Counted from the stretch's first letter, positions 21,685 to 34,194 are shown. The stretch is 64,000 nucleotides of DNA from Dactylis glomerata (GCA_007115705.1 QXEO01000549.1:992001-1056000), one strand, 5' to 3'. Notes: generated from the sequence alone by a model not told the origin. A program made the numbers and translations.

Positions 21685-24600
21685 CTAGCAGGGTGGCCCG
21701 CGCATTTGCGCGGCTAGATTTGTGATTAGTTGTATGTGTAACTTATTTTGAATTCCTTTTCTATTTCATTCATTTGATTCCCTTACTTTCTTGATACTTT
21801 CATAGATATTTAGTAAATCATGTGATATTATTTATTTATGATAACATTTTCTGCACATTAAATCATACAACCTTAATAGGTAGCTATGAAATCTAATGTA
21901 TACTCCTTTTATTCCCAGATTAGCATTCCATTTTGTTTGCTGTAAATGATCCAGGAGTGGAGACGTGTGTTTTTATATGGTTCTATGATGAACAGGTGTG
22001 TAAAATATATACCCTATGTGCAAAGGAAAGTAATAATGCTTTAACATCAATTCATATTTTGAAGTTTTATCTTTTCCACAAAGCATACTTATTGCTATTG
22101 CTATCATAGACAAATACTCGAAGGCGAGTTAGATGTTTGATTAAATCTATCATATCACTACTAACCATTTTTTAGTAAAATAGTACTGTTCATGCTTTGT
22201 GTTCTTCATACATTTTTAGGGAACTTCTATTCTTGACATCGATGACTTCAGTTGTGAACAATAATTATTCTTCCAATTAGAAAAACTGTGCAAATATATA
22301 ATATACACATTGACCTTAGTAGAAGGAAATTCAGAAGCTTTATACTGGTTGGCTCTATTTATATGGACAACAGAGGGTTCATAAGCCCACATTATGTGTG
22401 ATTTCCATTTCGAAAAAACATTATGTGTGATTTTACAAATACTTTACTAAAAAAGCATGATGCAAAATTCCTTGAGTATTCGCACAATGCATGTACCAAC
22501 AACCAAATAGTAAATTTATCCTTACAGTCTAACAAAACTTGATAAGAACGAATACAACAAACTATACATTATGTCTTTAATATTGTACGTGAGGTCCCTT
22601 TACAGAAACAAATCTAAATATACCCAACCGGGTCAAACTTATGGGCCATTCTTCCATTTCATAATCAAGACATTAATACAAATGTATTGAAATATATGCA
22701 AGTATTGTATTTGCAGTTTCTATATGATTGTGCAGGCGTGCTAAAGGAATGTTTCTTGCAGAGGCGGCATGGTATTCGCAATGCACATACTGCTATGTTT
22801 TCTGTGGCATTTAAGTTATTCCACTTTTCATGAATTCATTAGAATTATTTGCTAAATAAAACTGCAAGAAACCACAATTAATTAAGAGGGAAATTTCTTC
22901 ATTGCGTGGGTAATTAAACAAAGTAGCTAGCATGTTATTGCAAACCTATCAATTAGATTCGTCAGTATACCTTATTTATGATCTTGGTTCATGTCCAGGC
23001 TACCACATAAAAAATATAAATTAGATGATTTTATATGAGGTATTATAATTCTCAATATTTATCAAGAAAGAGAATAATAGGCAGGTAGTAGATGTCGCTA
23101 ATATATCCAGTAGATGACCCATTTTTATAAATGTTAAATGTTATAAATGTAGTAACGTTACTATAGATGGCAAAATCACACCATGAGGGAGGACTCACAA
23201 TCAATTGACAGAGCATGAAGTAAAATTTCTGTTGTGCTTGGACGCTTTTGGGATGTTGTCGGTGATTCCATTATGTTGTAATGGAAATCGATCTGTTGGA
23301 TCGCTTGAAAAAAACTACTGATATTAATAAATTAGAAGTTAGCATTCACTGAGTAGAGATCGGCATTAATCAATACATATAATCAATAGTAAATTCAAAT
23401 CTCCAGTAGCATCATCAACTCTTTTAGTAGTATTGTACTTGCTCACATTTACATCCTTGGTTACTTCCTTACATTGATGTTGTTATGCCATGCATAAAAT
23501 TGGCCAAAAAACACTTTATGCAAGTAATCAAAATTACAAACAGTTACCTTTATTATTAGACTGACACCTGCCAAAAATGTATGACAACGATTTCACACAA
23601 AAAAAGTACTGACAACGAACATCTTTTGTTGATGCAACCTCACCAAAAAAAAGTTCAATTAAATTCATTCTTTCATGTTAAATTGTCAGAACATTGAACA
23701 GAAATTACAAATGGTTGATTAGAATTTCCTGAATAAATAGGTTTACCGTTCACTAAAATATATGCTGCGAGGAGAACCAAAATTGATATGTGCACTGATT
23801 TGGTAGCAATTATGATAACGATGATTTTTTTGGAGCACCTCATCAAACTCTAAAAATACTGAATAAAGAAGGTTAGATAGTCTCCATTGAAAACATCCGC
23901 CGACTTTCCAGTACAAATAGCCATAGTTGCTGAATCTATTATAACACCTTGAGTTCTATATGGAATCGTGATGACTCGCTCGCGACATGGCGTGTCACCG
24001 TCTGATACATCCCCCAACCTTGAATTACTCATGCAGTTCATCTGTTCTTGCACTTCCTATCAAATTAAATCATTGGAAAAAGACTGAAATCGACTACAGA
24101 TGTATTCATTCTATTTAAAAACATTCTAGAAATTTTTTTAGTTAATTCACTTGTCAGGACAATAATGTTTCCACGGTGGACCTTTAATGTTTTTACGTTC
24201 AAATCAAAAGAAGCAATGGAGATAAAAAAAATACTGCTAACCCTATCTTTGCGTGACGCCATGTGCTCCATCCTCCACCTTCAATTAGTCATGCAGTCCT
24301 TAGATTTACTTCAAAGTAATTTATCGAAAAAGACTGAAATAAAACACACAGTTAGTGATGGTTATTAGCATCGCCAATAGCGGAAATAAAATATGTCACT
24401 GCTCCTAGTAAAAGTACTTGGTAAGCTCATTTTAGGTAAATCGTAAACTGATGTATTGTTGGGACGATATTGATGCACATGTGACTATATTTTCATGGCC
24501 GACCTTGTAATGTTTTATGTTCAACTCCAAGGAATAGACGAAGATTAAAAAACCATACTGCTATCCTTTTCTTTAATGTCCAATACTCCAAATCTCTCGT

Positions 24601-25604
24601 AACCACTTCACAAATCCCTGCAATAATATTTTAGAACTTCGACCTGAGCCTCAGTATCTGTCACAAACATCAAGCAGTGAATATGATCATGTGTAAAATT
24701 TGTCAGATTCATTGTATAAGATCAAACCAAGATAAAATCTTTTAATAGCACAATATATACGTGTAAGACTATAATGTACAGTTCCAACGCATCACCAAAA
24801 CAATGAATCCAAACCTGTTGCCGTGTCGCGGATCACCAGCATGAATACATGCCTTTGTGACATCCGCTGGCCATGAAGTTATTCTGTCATCGATGGCTTC
24901 CATAATCTGTTCTATTGCTTTAGACTGACAGCTTCTTCTTTGGTGCCTGCCCAGAGCCTACGACAGTAGATTGGCGCGCTCCATCACGTCTGCGAGGCTG
25001 ACACCATTAGCACAGCGGACCAAACTGGTGTGGGGGACATCGCCTAGTCGAGTGCTCCAATCCGAGGCCTCGTCTCCGACTCATGGGGCAAGCCTAGCTA
25101 GACGGTAGATCGCCGCGTTCTGTCTCCTCAATGTGAAAAAACCTTGGCGTCCAGAGAGGAGATACAAACTGATGTGGCAGACATGATGCGTGGTCTAGTA
25201 CTTCAGGCCAAAGCCTCTTCTACTCTCCTATTGCTACCTCCAGGCCGAGGTCTTTTCTCCAATTTCTTAGGCGAGCCTAGACGGCAGATCGCCGCGCTCT
25301 GTCTCGTCGGCGTGAAGAAGTATTGGCGTCGACAGAGGAGATCGGAGTATGCTTTCCCAACTGAATAGAAGAGTTTGTGCATAATTAATCTCGGTACAGT
25401 TGGTTATTAGGACTCCTGCAATCGACCGTATACGGTCCAGACTGTCCAGCTTTCTTTGTACGCATAGAATCCTAGTTATGCAATGTATCTTTCTTTAACG
25501 CGTCCGACATAGCTACATCAGTTAATCTCTATCGTTAATTTCTTACAACTTAAAATAGATAAATCTTAGCCGTTCAATGTTTGTTGTTTTAATAATATAA
25601 TAGA
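21685..25604 (-). mobile_element. Non-autonomous Helitron, copy in unit 2
   Basis: Same termini as the unit 1 copy: CTAG at 21685-21688 with the GCCCGCGCATTTGCGCGGC hairpin, and the minus-strand 5' end TCTATTATATTATT at 25604, flanked by A and T. It is 15 bp shorter than the unit 1 copy (a 14-bp and a 1-bp deletion). Confidence 0.8.
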
Positions 25605-25606
25605 TA

Positions 25607-28600
25607 ATTAAGCCCTATGTATAATTAAGTCGAGGACTTAATTATATTTCAACCACCAGCAATTTAGTTCATTGTTCACATATCTATTTCAGCCTGCAAG
25701 TAATTATCAGGAAGCCATATATGAGTAACACTTGGCAGTACCAAAAAAATAAATGCCAAATTATGGATAAAGATCAACTCAATTGTGCCTTGCTCTAAGA
25801 GGCAAAGAAAATCAACTTGGTAATATGCACAAGAAGAGGGGCCACCCACAAGCAGGACACTCACAATGTGCATGGCCTGAGTTGTCACCCTCACAGCTAA
25901 CAGACCAGAGTATATAAACAACACATTAGTGGTACTAGGAAGCTTTCCTAGCATGCACTGCCACACATCTCACTCACCTGCGCATCAGCAGCATCTAGAG
26001 CACCAAAAATAGCTCAAGAAACCCACCATTTAATCCTAGTTAAACACAATCATTACTGTGATCATTCAGTGGAGCCAGTAAGTAGATCAAGGGCAATGGA
26101 GGAGCAGGCCAGCTGAAAACGGTGAAGCAAGCCCAGGATCAAGAAGGATTCGTTCTAGAACAGTCAAGAGTGCTAGAAGAAGAAGGAGCGGGCTTAGCTC
26201 AAGGAGATGAAGAATTCATCATGGATAATATTTTATTAAGATCATCAAAAGAAGGACAAGTAAAAGAACTAGGAGCTGAAAAGAAGTATATCATAAATCA
26301 TGGAATGGATCCACAGGATCTATCACCAAAAGCATCATAGTTCCAAATAGAGTATTTCATCATTTAGAAAGTGTTTAATAAGATTTAACATCATTTGGTT
26401 TCAAACCAAATGAAACTGGCAATTTGAATAGCATGGAAATAAAAAGGCACCAAGTCTATCGAGGCTAAGATCTCTATTGCTATGCTTAGTCACAGAACAA
26501 GATCACACATCAGAGTAGCACATCAGACTAGCACAAGATTATTTCCTAACTATAAAAGACACCAAGTTCAATTTAGTTTAAAGAACCATCAGACCTTGGT
26601 TAAGTCAAAGGATCATGTTTAACCCAGAAGATTCCCTACATCTTGTAAAAGTTATGGAAGCATAGGCAGTGCTAAGAAAAAAATCAAGCAAGTATCTATT
26701 CCAACCAGTTTAATAACTATCCATAAACTTGACCAAGTTTGGGAAGCAACCAGATCAAGCATACCTTGTATCTGTTCTTATACATGTATGCTATAATAAT
26801 TCACCAGTAAATCACAAGCTACAAGAGTATACTTAGGGTCCAGGATATCACTCTCAGGCCAACCAACTAATACCGTAGCAGCAACAAAGCACCATAACCA
26901 TTTATATAAGCTCACAGGCAAGCCATTAAGAAGATCATGCCCCTATATGCAACAACAATTTCTTCTTGCATATCAAAATGGGCTAGGAGTAAAAAAAAGA
27001 GCAGGACTGAATTTCTTCAGTTAACTGAATGTAAACATTCAGTCTCACCAGAATCCAAGTACCACTAGATTGCGCATTTCTGCCATGGCTCAGTGGCCAG
27101 GCCACCACTAGAGAGCAGTAGAGAAGGTGGGAAGGAGGAGTAGCTCACAGTGTGTCAAAGGAGTGGCCGAGGTGGTGACACCGGGGTTGCACCGGCAACA
27201 TCATCCCGTCGACATCGAGGTGGAAGTGAAGGTCACAGTACCATAGCTCCACCAACACACCACCACAGCAGCAGCAACACCATCACCTGCGCCACCACGG
27301 CAGCAGCATCACTAGTAAGCGGATTGGAGGGGACGTCGGGGTTGCAGCTTGCTGCCGTCCTGCAGGCGTAGATGGAGGGGGAGGCGGTGGAGTAGCAGGG
27401 GGTAGTCGTGGTTGTCAACAAGGATGACCAGGAGCTCCAAGAGGAGGTGGGCAACGACAGTCAGCGCTGACCGGAGCGACGCTTGATAGTAGCGGTGGAG
27501 CGGAGGGTTGCATGCATGTGTGCGTGCTAAGGCGCGGCAGTGTAGCGGTAACAGGAGGGAGGAGTAAGATGGGGCAGCTTCAGTTGGGCAGCGGCGCCAG
27601 AGAAAGCCGAGACCCGACGGAGTTGGACCGGCGACGCTAGGGCTCCAAGCTCAAGGCCAAGCAGAGAAGGCCGCGGGGATCAAATCGATCCAGGTAGGGG
27701 TGTTGAGCCTGTCGGGGTGAAGCAGAACCCCCCATCTCACCGGTGTCGGAGAGGGCCGGGAATGACTGGGGAACGGTGGCAACACGGCGGCGACCAGGGG
27801 GGCGCTCGGGGGCATGCGGGTGTGGGGAGAATGGCGAGATGGGGAGTGAGTGAGTCGGGTCGGGTCGGGTTCTTGACCCGAGCCAGGCCAGGCCAGGCCG
27901 ACTCGGTTGGCTGGACCAGTTGGGTTCGGCCCAACTAGCCCTATAGGCTCAGTTTTTTTTGGAAAATTAGGATAAATCATTTAGAAGGATACAACTACTC
28001 TAGCTAAATCAGTTTTATTAAATAATAGGAAAATACTTAAAATAAGTAAAAAAATAACGATTAAGTGTTATTAAGTCCAAGAACCATCATATAACTCTCC
28101 TTTTGTTATTTGAACATTAACTCTTAAATCTTGAGTTATTAAGACATAAAATCCTAAAGGTTGTTTCCCTTATTGTTTTTAACTAACAACGGTTAAAAAT
28201 ATTAAATCATCACTGGAATTAAAATATGCCTTCTAATTATAATCTATCATTCAATGATTATTTTCTTCATAGTTATGATTAATCATGAGAAGTTACTAAA
28301 CCAATCATTTTATAATCACTTAAAAATATGGATTCAATCTTAGAAGAATATTAAGAGGAATAGTAATGTCCTATCAATCATGCTATGATTTCTAGTAAGG
28401 GAATTAAAGTACACCAAATGAACTTAATATTCCTTAAGGAATATGTTCTTCAAAAGTTTTTCTTTTAAAATACCTTGAACATAATCATCCACACACATTT
28501 CCTTTTAGGTTTTAAGTAAAACCCTAAATTATATTAAGATTGTTGTCCACACACATGTCCTCACCATTAACCATCATTCTTTTGTAGCAAGGGGTGGTGC

Positions 28601-29339
28601 TAAACCCTAAAATAGTAATCTTCTTTAAAGCTTTATTTTGATACTTATAAAACATTGTAAGTAACCTAAAACCCTTAACAACTTCTTGTGTGCAATTGAA
28701 CATAAAAGTGCAACACATCACAAAGAAGTCACCACAATTCAATAATAATAAACCATCGGGGATAGGTTACGCCTAGAGCGATGCATAACATATCTTATGC
28801 ATATCATGCTGCAGTTTTCTAACATCATCCCTACCGGATGATGATTGCTATTTCAGAATTGGGATTTCTATCATATCGAAGACTTTGACTTGCATAATCT
28901 TGAGTCAAAAAGGCAAGTTCACTCTTGCTCATATCTCTTGTTTATCTTTAGAAATTTACTTACAAATATACCTGTGGTATTACTACTGCATTTAAAAGAA
29001 AAAGTTTGGCTTTCTTAATCAACTTGACTAGTGGTTAGCAACCATGGTGGTTGTTACCCTAGGATGGTGGGAAATGGGACCATGGTATGAGTATTGGTGG
29101 AGGTCCCACTACAACTGGAAAGTTCACCTAGGAAATAATAACCAATATCGCTAGTGATTCTAGAACCGTAAATAACAGTCAACCATAAGATCTGGTATGG
29201 CACGGAGAAGTCAGCTGTACCAACTTCCTTCTGCATATCAATGGATGCGCCGTACCATAGCTGTTGGTCTCCTGCTGGGAGCAACATGAGGGTGGAATCC
29301 CCTTAATGATTCCATGGTACTGGTGGTCTATGATGGATT
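25607..29339. other. Unassigned intergenic DNA
   Basis: AT-rich sequence with a GC-rich island (27130-27950) that includes a (GGTCG)n run near 27853 and AGGCC repeats near 27883. Short ORFs are present (for example 26122-26340, Glu/Lys-rich) but none is recognisable. The GC island read on the minus strand resembles a leader or first exon (GTCGCCGGTCC, CT-rich), so it may be a decayed transposon or gene fragment. No LTR pair or TIRs were found. Confidence 0.35.
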
Positions 29340-29555
29340 GTAGGCGACCAATGTGGGATCCCAAGGTCGGAAGCTACCAATGTGTAGGAGACCGGCGTGG
29401 AGAATATCTACCAAGGTCGGAAATACCAAATGGTAGAAGACCAATGTGGGTAAGTTAAATCGAGGACGAAAACTACCTGCAGGTAGGCGACCGGCGTGGA
29501 TTGTATCAATCGAGGTCGAACCTACCACAATGTGTAGGCGACCGATGTGGATTGT
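29340..29555 (+). repeat. About 50-bp minisatellite, 4.5 copies, cut by element C
   Basis: Units begin GTAGGCGACC or close variants at 29340, 29384, 29433, 29483 and 29534 (lengths 44, 49, 50 and 51, then interrupted). Each unit has a core like GACCGGCGTGG followed by AAGGTCGGAA or CGAGGTCGAA. Element C inserted inside the fifth unit; the sequence after its 3' end (ATTGT, then GAGGTTGGAACTAC) looks like the rest of that unit. Confidence 0.65.
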
Positions 29556-29727
29556 TGATACGTCCCAAACGTATATATAATTTTTGATGCTCCATGCTTG
29601 TTTATACACCATTTTCTTTGCATTTTGTTACACTTTGTGTTGTTTTTATGCATTTTCTGAAACTAACCTACTAACGAGATGCCACAGTGCCAGTTTCCTA
29701 TTTTCTGCTGTTTTTGTGTTTCAGAAA
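29556..29727 (+). repeat. Element C 5' LTR, first part
   Basis: Aligns to the start of the 3' LTR at 57191 with about 15 mismatches in 172 bp. It is interrupted after TTTCAGAAA by element A and resumes at 37344. Confidence 0.85.
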
Positions 29728-30632
29728 TGTCGATGGATTTCGTGTCGCAAGAACACGGGGTACCACACGACGGACCCAAAGATTCGAATGCAGGGGGCTG
29801 AATGTGGGAGATCTTGGATCGCAAGGAAACACGGTAACGGAAGCCTCGAGTCATCGAACACACAACGCACTGCAGAGAGAGACGCCGAGCTTTACCCAGG
29901 TTCAGGGCCCTCGTGGTGAGGTAAAACCCCTACTTCCAGCCTTCTTTTATTACGATGCGATACCTCGCGAGGAGTACAAGGTCTTGGTTACAGAGCTCTA
30001 ACTGGCTGGAGGTAGAAGAACCCACTTAGCCTAGCTAGGAGCCCGAAGGTGAAGATCCCATCCCCTCTAAGGGGTGGCCTCCCCTCCTTTTATAGCGCCA
30101 ATGTCCTCCTTCCCCTTATCATCTTGGGGAAGGGGATGCCACACACGGCCAAGGAGGGAGGACAGCTGTAGTCTTGATTCTTCCGTGGATGTAGTCTTCA
30201 TAGAGTGGTGGCGCCGGTCCACCAGAGTGGGTGGAGGAAGCTGACGTCTTCCTCTGGCGCCCTGCATCGTCCACGCTATTTTTAGGGGGTGGCCAACAAC
30301 CACTGTGCCGCTTTATGCAGGCATGGCGAAAGTTGGTCTCCTCCCTGTCGGGGCAGCGTGGGCGGTAAGCGGTCTTCTGCCCTTATCTTCTTGCTCAGCA
30401 CGGAAACGTGCCAAGCTGACGTGGACGTGGTCCCTCCCCTCACGAGAAACAGCTCGTGAGGAGGCCTTCTGGCCCTTGGTAGTTTTAGCCGTCGTTCTCG
30501 TCATGAGGCGCCTCCTCATGAGGGTCTTCTCCACTGGCTTTGGTCGTCGTTCCACCCCTGGGCCGATGCTGGGCCGTTGAAGGGGCCCAGGAGCAGGTGG
30601 ACCGTGATACCCCGGTATCCAGAACACCGACA
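29728..30632 (-). repeat. Element A 3' LTR (left)
   Basis: 905 bp. It differs from the right LTR at about 52 positions by hand count. A minus-strand TATA (CTATAAAAGG) lies at about 30086-30095. On the inner side, minus-strand CCCGGGGGCTAC (30633-30645) could be the polypurine tract. Confidence 0.9.
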
Positions 30633-30924
30633 GTAGCCCCCGGGAGCCTGGCCCGCGGACGCGCCCTCTTGAGGGAACGAAGGGCCAGGGGCCCCCAAAA
30701 GCTACTGGGCCCTCCAACGGCACGTGTCAATGCACGGTCAGAGGACCATGTGAAGATGCAGAGGCTGCAGACACATGGCGTGACCGCAGCTGGCGAGACG
30801 AAGCGGCGGGCGACGCAGCAGTCCCCAAGGCGTCAAACCGTCATGATGGCGCGTCGCTTCACTGCAGAGCGCTGCGCCAACGCTTTGATTCCCGCGCCGA
30901 GATTTGATGCATCGACGCCGGCTG

Positions 30925-31011
30925 TGCCCCTTAAATATAGCCTCCTCGAGACCTCTGGCACCTCACCCTCTTCCTCCAGTGCCACTTCTTCCTCAACGCC
31001 CCCCTAAGCAA
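30925..31011 (+). promoter_or_regulatory. Candidate internal promoter of the antisense AT-hook/B3 ORF (element A)
   Basis: TTAAATATAG at 30931-30940 lies about 80 bp before ATG 31012 and is followed by a CT-rich leader (CCTCACCCTCTTCCTCCAGT). The same arrangement, CTTTAAATGCAG then the same leader, precedes the ORF in element D (about 63661). This suggests a dedicated plus-strand promoter opposite to the retrotransposon transcript. Confidence 0.4.
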
Positions 31012-31776
31012 ATGGATCCCTCTGCCTCCACCGCCGCCGCTAGATCGAGCTCGGGGGCGAAGCGCTGCGGGCGCCCCCTGGGTAGTAGGAATAGGGCAAA
31101 GATTCCCGCCCGGTGGACGCCCGGCGCCGAAGGCCCCCTGCGCATCGGGGCACCGAGGCAGGACGAGGCGAATCGCGCCGCCCCGGGGACCTCCAATGCT
31201 CTAACCCTTCGGGGTCCAGTGCCTGGGGGCGCTCTGGATGCGCAATCGCCGATGGTGGCGGCGTCGGCTCCCCGCTCCCCGGGGAGCATCGACCGGGCAC
31301 TCCGGGAGGTCGAGGCCACCCTGGGCCCCCTCCCCCCGGCCGCGGACGCCCCGGGGCCACAGGAGGCGGCCCCGCCAGTGACCGGAGTGGTCACGACTCC
31401 CCGCCCCCTGGCGGTGGAGATGCTGGGACCCCTCGTCGCCCTGGGGTCCCGCTTCCTGGAGCTCCTCATCGTCTTTGACGCCAGGAGCTTCATCTCCCTC
31501 CGGCTGCCCGACGTAGTCCAGAGGGTGATCTACGCCCCCGGCGCTTCCTCTGGTGAGGTCGTGCTGGTGGAGCAGAGTAGGCCAGAGCTCCTCTGGCCTA
31601 TGGACATCATCCTCGGAGCGGGTGGCAATGCCGTCTTCTCCGGACGCTGGAGGGCTTTCATCCTCGGCCACCGCCTCCGCGTCGGTGACCACCTCATCTT
31701 CCGCTTCAAGCTGGGGACGCTGGAGGCCTCGGTGCAGATCTTCGCTGCCGCCGGCATCCGCCACACCTACCCCTAG
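31012..31776 (+). CDS. Antisense accessory ORF of element A: AT-hook plus B3-like DNA-binding domain
   Basis: 254 codons from ATG 31012 (MDPSAS) to TAG. The first in-frame ATG (30907) is less likely because D conserves MDPS and the leader. Residues about 16-30 (GAKRCGRPLGSRNRAKIP) are an AT-hook-like basic motif; the D copy has the canonical RRGRPPGSRNK. The middle is Pro/Ala-rich. The last 95 residues or so read as a B3 fold: FISLRLPDVVQRVI, then VVLVEQ, LLWPMDI, FSGRWRAFILGHRLRVGDHL (about 31639-31698), IFRFK and VQIF. B3 domains bind DNA in plant transcription factors (ARF, LAV, RAV, REM families). It is uninterrupted, unlike pol in the same element. It lies between integrase and the 3' LTR on the opposite strand. 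The product would be nuclear; its role is unknown. A poly(A)-like TTAATGAAAT follows at about 31916. Confidence 0.7.
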   Translation: MDPSASTAAARSSSGAKRCGRPLGSRNRAKIPARWTPGAEGPLRIGAPRQDEANRAAPGTSNALTLRGPVPGGALDAQSPMVAASAPRSPGSIDRALREVEATLGPLPPAADAPGPQEAAPPVTGVVTTPRPLAVEMLGPLVALGSRFLELLIVFDARSFISLRLPDVVQRVIYAPGASSGEVVLVEQSRPELLWPMDIILGAGGNAVFSGRWRAFILGHRLRVGDHLIFRFKLGTLEASVQIFAAAGIRHTYP

Positions 31777-32947
31777 CCCACGGCGCAGTAAAGGGGCGGC
31801 CTTGCCGCGGTAGCCTTCCAGGGAGGGGAGCTAGTCTCCTCCCCGCTTTTGCAATGTAGCTTGCGCCGGTGAGGTATGCCTCGCCGTGCCTCCGTTTCCT
31901 CCCCCGCTGGGGTTTATTAATGAAATCTTCTTTGCTTTCTCGCTTCTTGTTGTTCGTCGTTGTCTTAGTCGTCCGCGCGCTCGAGAGACCTAGCGAGTTG
32001 TTAACGCCGACGGGAGGCCTCCCTGCGCCTCAGAGCTCATGGCGGGGTCGGCGCCGGCGATGACATTGGACGATTCCTGAGACAAGTAGTTGGAAAAAGA
32101 GTTGGAAAACAAAAAACCCCAAATCCCCGAAAACAAAAAAACAAATCGATAAAACAAACGAAAAAAGAAGGCGAATAAGATGCCCCTGTGACCGGCACAG
32201 GGACCTTCCTCATCGTGAGGGAGTGCGGCACTATCTGTGCCAGCAGCTAAGAGCAAATTGCCATGTGTGCCGATTCACGGGGCCTTCCTCGTCGTTGAAG
32301 GAAGCTGGACCCTCACGGACGCGAAAGCGTCGATGCTTAAGAGAGCCCAGAGACCGTCGACACCTCGTTAACGGTTGCTCACGAGGTGAAGGGCCTGGCG
32401 CGGACCTCCAGATCTGTGTCTCCCTCGCAAGATGATTGGAGCGGCCTTGGTCTTTAGTAATCCTGCCGTGTTTGGCCTTCCTCGAGTGAGGGGAATCTTC
32501 CTGCAGATGCTAAGTGCATCAATGCGTCCTTGCACCCTCGTGAGGGTTGCTCACGAGGTGTTGGTCCTTAGCGGGTGCCTTGGGCACACCTTGTACTTTC
32601 CTGAAGATTTCTTATTTTCCGATGTACTTCGCGAGGAACTAAGCACCATGGGCACTTGGAGGTGATCGATAACGGGGCCATCACCCCTGATCAGAGCTCA
32701 GTCCCTTCGGGTTTTTCGGGCTTGCTAATTTCCGGGTGAAGGCCCCAGCAAAGATACCGTGCCTAACCCCCTTCCGCGTGGAGTACAACAGAAAATAAAT
32801 GGACTTCATGCCATTTTCATATCATGCCGAAGCAGAGGCGCTATATTGCGCTTTAACTTAATATCAGTGCTAAAAAGCAGTTTGAGCTAATACAAAGTGC
32901 CGTGACAACGGTCTTATCTCCTCATAAGGAACCTATGGGTAGAACTT
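31777..32947. other. Spacer of element A between the antisense ORF and integrase
   Basis: No recognisable gene. It holds the probable 3' UTR of the AT-hook/B3 ORF and an A-rich run with AAAACAAAAAACCCC (about 32100-32170). Several copies of short words such as CTCACGAGGTG and CTCGTGAGGG occur between about 32320 and 32560. Confidence 0.4.
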
Positions 32948-34194
32948 TCACAGGTGAGCTACGTTCCACGAGTTCCCCACCGGCACGCCTTCCGCGGTTT
33001 CCAGCCACGCCGAGCCTGGCCTGGCGATGTGCGTCACCTTAAAGGGACCTTCCCACATTGTAGACAGCTTGTGCAGGCCCTCGCGAGAGAGTATCCTCCT
33101 CAGCACCAGATCGCCGACCTCCAGAGTCCTTGCCCGAACATGGCGGCTATGGTAGCGCATAGTCCTTGCTGGTACCTCGCGGCGCGAAGCGCTGCTTGGC
33201 ACCAAGCTTCTTCGAGCTGGAGGAGGCGGTCCCTGATGAGGTCCTCTTGGCGAATCTCGTTGAAGGCGAGCACTCTTGGCGACCCAAACTTGACGTCAGT
33301 GGGAAGCACAGCCTCCGCCCCATAGACCAAGAAAAAAGGAGTCTCCCTGGTGGGCTTGGTGGCGGTAGTCTGGATGGACCACAGGATGGATTGGAGGTTG
33401 TCTAACCATTTTTTGCCATAGGCTTTGAGTTTGGCGTTGAAGCTTCTCGTCTTGAGTCCCTTGAGGACTTCGGCGTTGGCACGCTCGGCTTGGACGTTGC
33501 TCCTGGGATAGGTGACTAAGGCAAAACAAATCTTGATACAGGCTGATGCATAGTACTCTCGGAACAGTCCGCTGGTGAACTGGCTGCCGTTGTCGGTGAT
33601 GATGCGGTTAGGCACACCAAAGCGACAGACCAGCCCACGGATGAATTTGACTGTGGACCTGGCCGAAATGGTGCACATCGGCTCCACCTCCACCCACTTG
33701 GTGAACTTGTCGATGGCGACGTAGAGGTAGCGGTAGCCCCCTTGTGCTCTAGGGAATGGACCGAGAATGTCCAGCCCCCAGACAGCAAAGGGCCAAGTGA
33801 GTGGGATGGTTTGCAGTTCCTGCGCCGGCTGATGAATCTGCTTGGCATGGAATTGGCATGCCTCGCACCTCTTGACCATCTCCGCCGCGTCCCAGAGCGC
33901 TGAAGGCCAGTAGAAGCTGCTTCGATATGCCTTTGCGGCGAGGGTTGAAGCAGAAGCATGATGCCCACACTCGCCGGCGTGAATGTCCCTGAGAAGCTCT
34001 TGGCCCTGGTGAGTAGATATGCAGTTCAGAGCGACGCCGTTTGGGCGACGCCAGTACAAGTCACCATCCTTGATGCAGTATCCCGAGGCTTGACGTACTA
34101 TCCTTTCGGCCTCCGATTCATCTTCAGGAAGCCTGCTGCAGATGAGGAATGCCTTGAGCTCGAGGATCCAATCCACTCCCTCCTGCCGTGCCAA
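32948..34194 (-). pseudogene. Element A integrase (frame-shifted)
   Basis: Minus frame 34194-33100 carries the zinc-binding part (H...GECGHH, CEACQFHAKQIHQP) and the DDE core: WGLDILGPF, TDNGSQF (Asp codon 33592-33594) and QAERAN (Glu codon 33484-33486), spaced as D-X35-E. The frame then breaks near 33130. The C-terminal part continues at 33205-32948 in another frame (LEVGDLVLRRIL, KLSTMWEGPFKV, NSWNVAHL). A further frame change separates it from RNase H upstream. The family integrates cDNA; this copy cannot make a continuous polyprotein. Confidence 0.85.

Larger units (their letters stand above)
17312..25606. repeat. 8.3-kb tandem unit 2
   Basis: Second copy of the unit at 8996, in the same orientation. 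Seven bases (GACTAGG, 17305-17311) lie between the last base shared with unit 1's right end and the first base of unit 2. It differs from unit 1 at scattered bases and by a 14-bp deletion near 22235, so it is not a byte-identical assembly copy. Confidence 0.95.

Noticed and set aside
8996..25606. Tandem duplication as a pure assembly artefact
   Set aside because: The copies differ by scattered substitutions and three indels, and the outer flanks are unique; a haplotype-merge error is not fully excluded without reads.
26122..27938. Short ORFs in the unassigned region (26122-26340, 27150-27371, 27651-27980)
   Set aside because: Low-complexity or composition-driven; no splice context or motif to support them.
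29340..29555. CRISPR-like array
   Set aside because: Repeats are diverged, directly abutting and without unique spacers, and the genome is clearly plant.
30993..31764. Long minus-strand ORFs opposite the AT-hook/B3 ORF
   Set aside because: GC-rich codon-shadow frames (Arg/Gly/Pro-rich); the plus frame has motifs and is conserved in element D.
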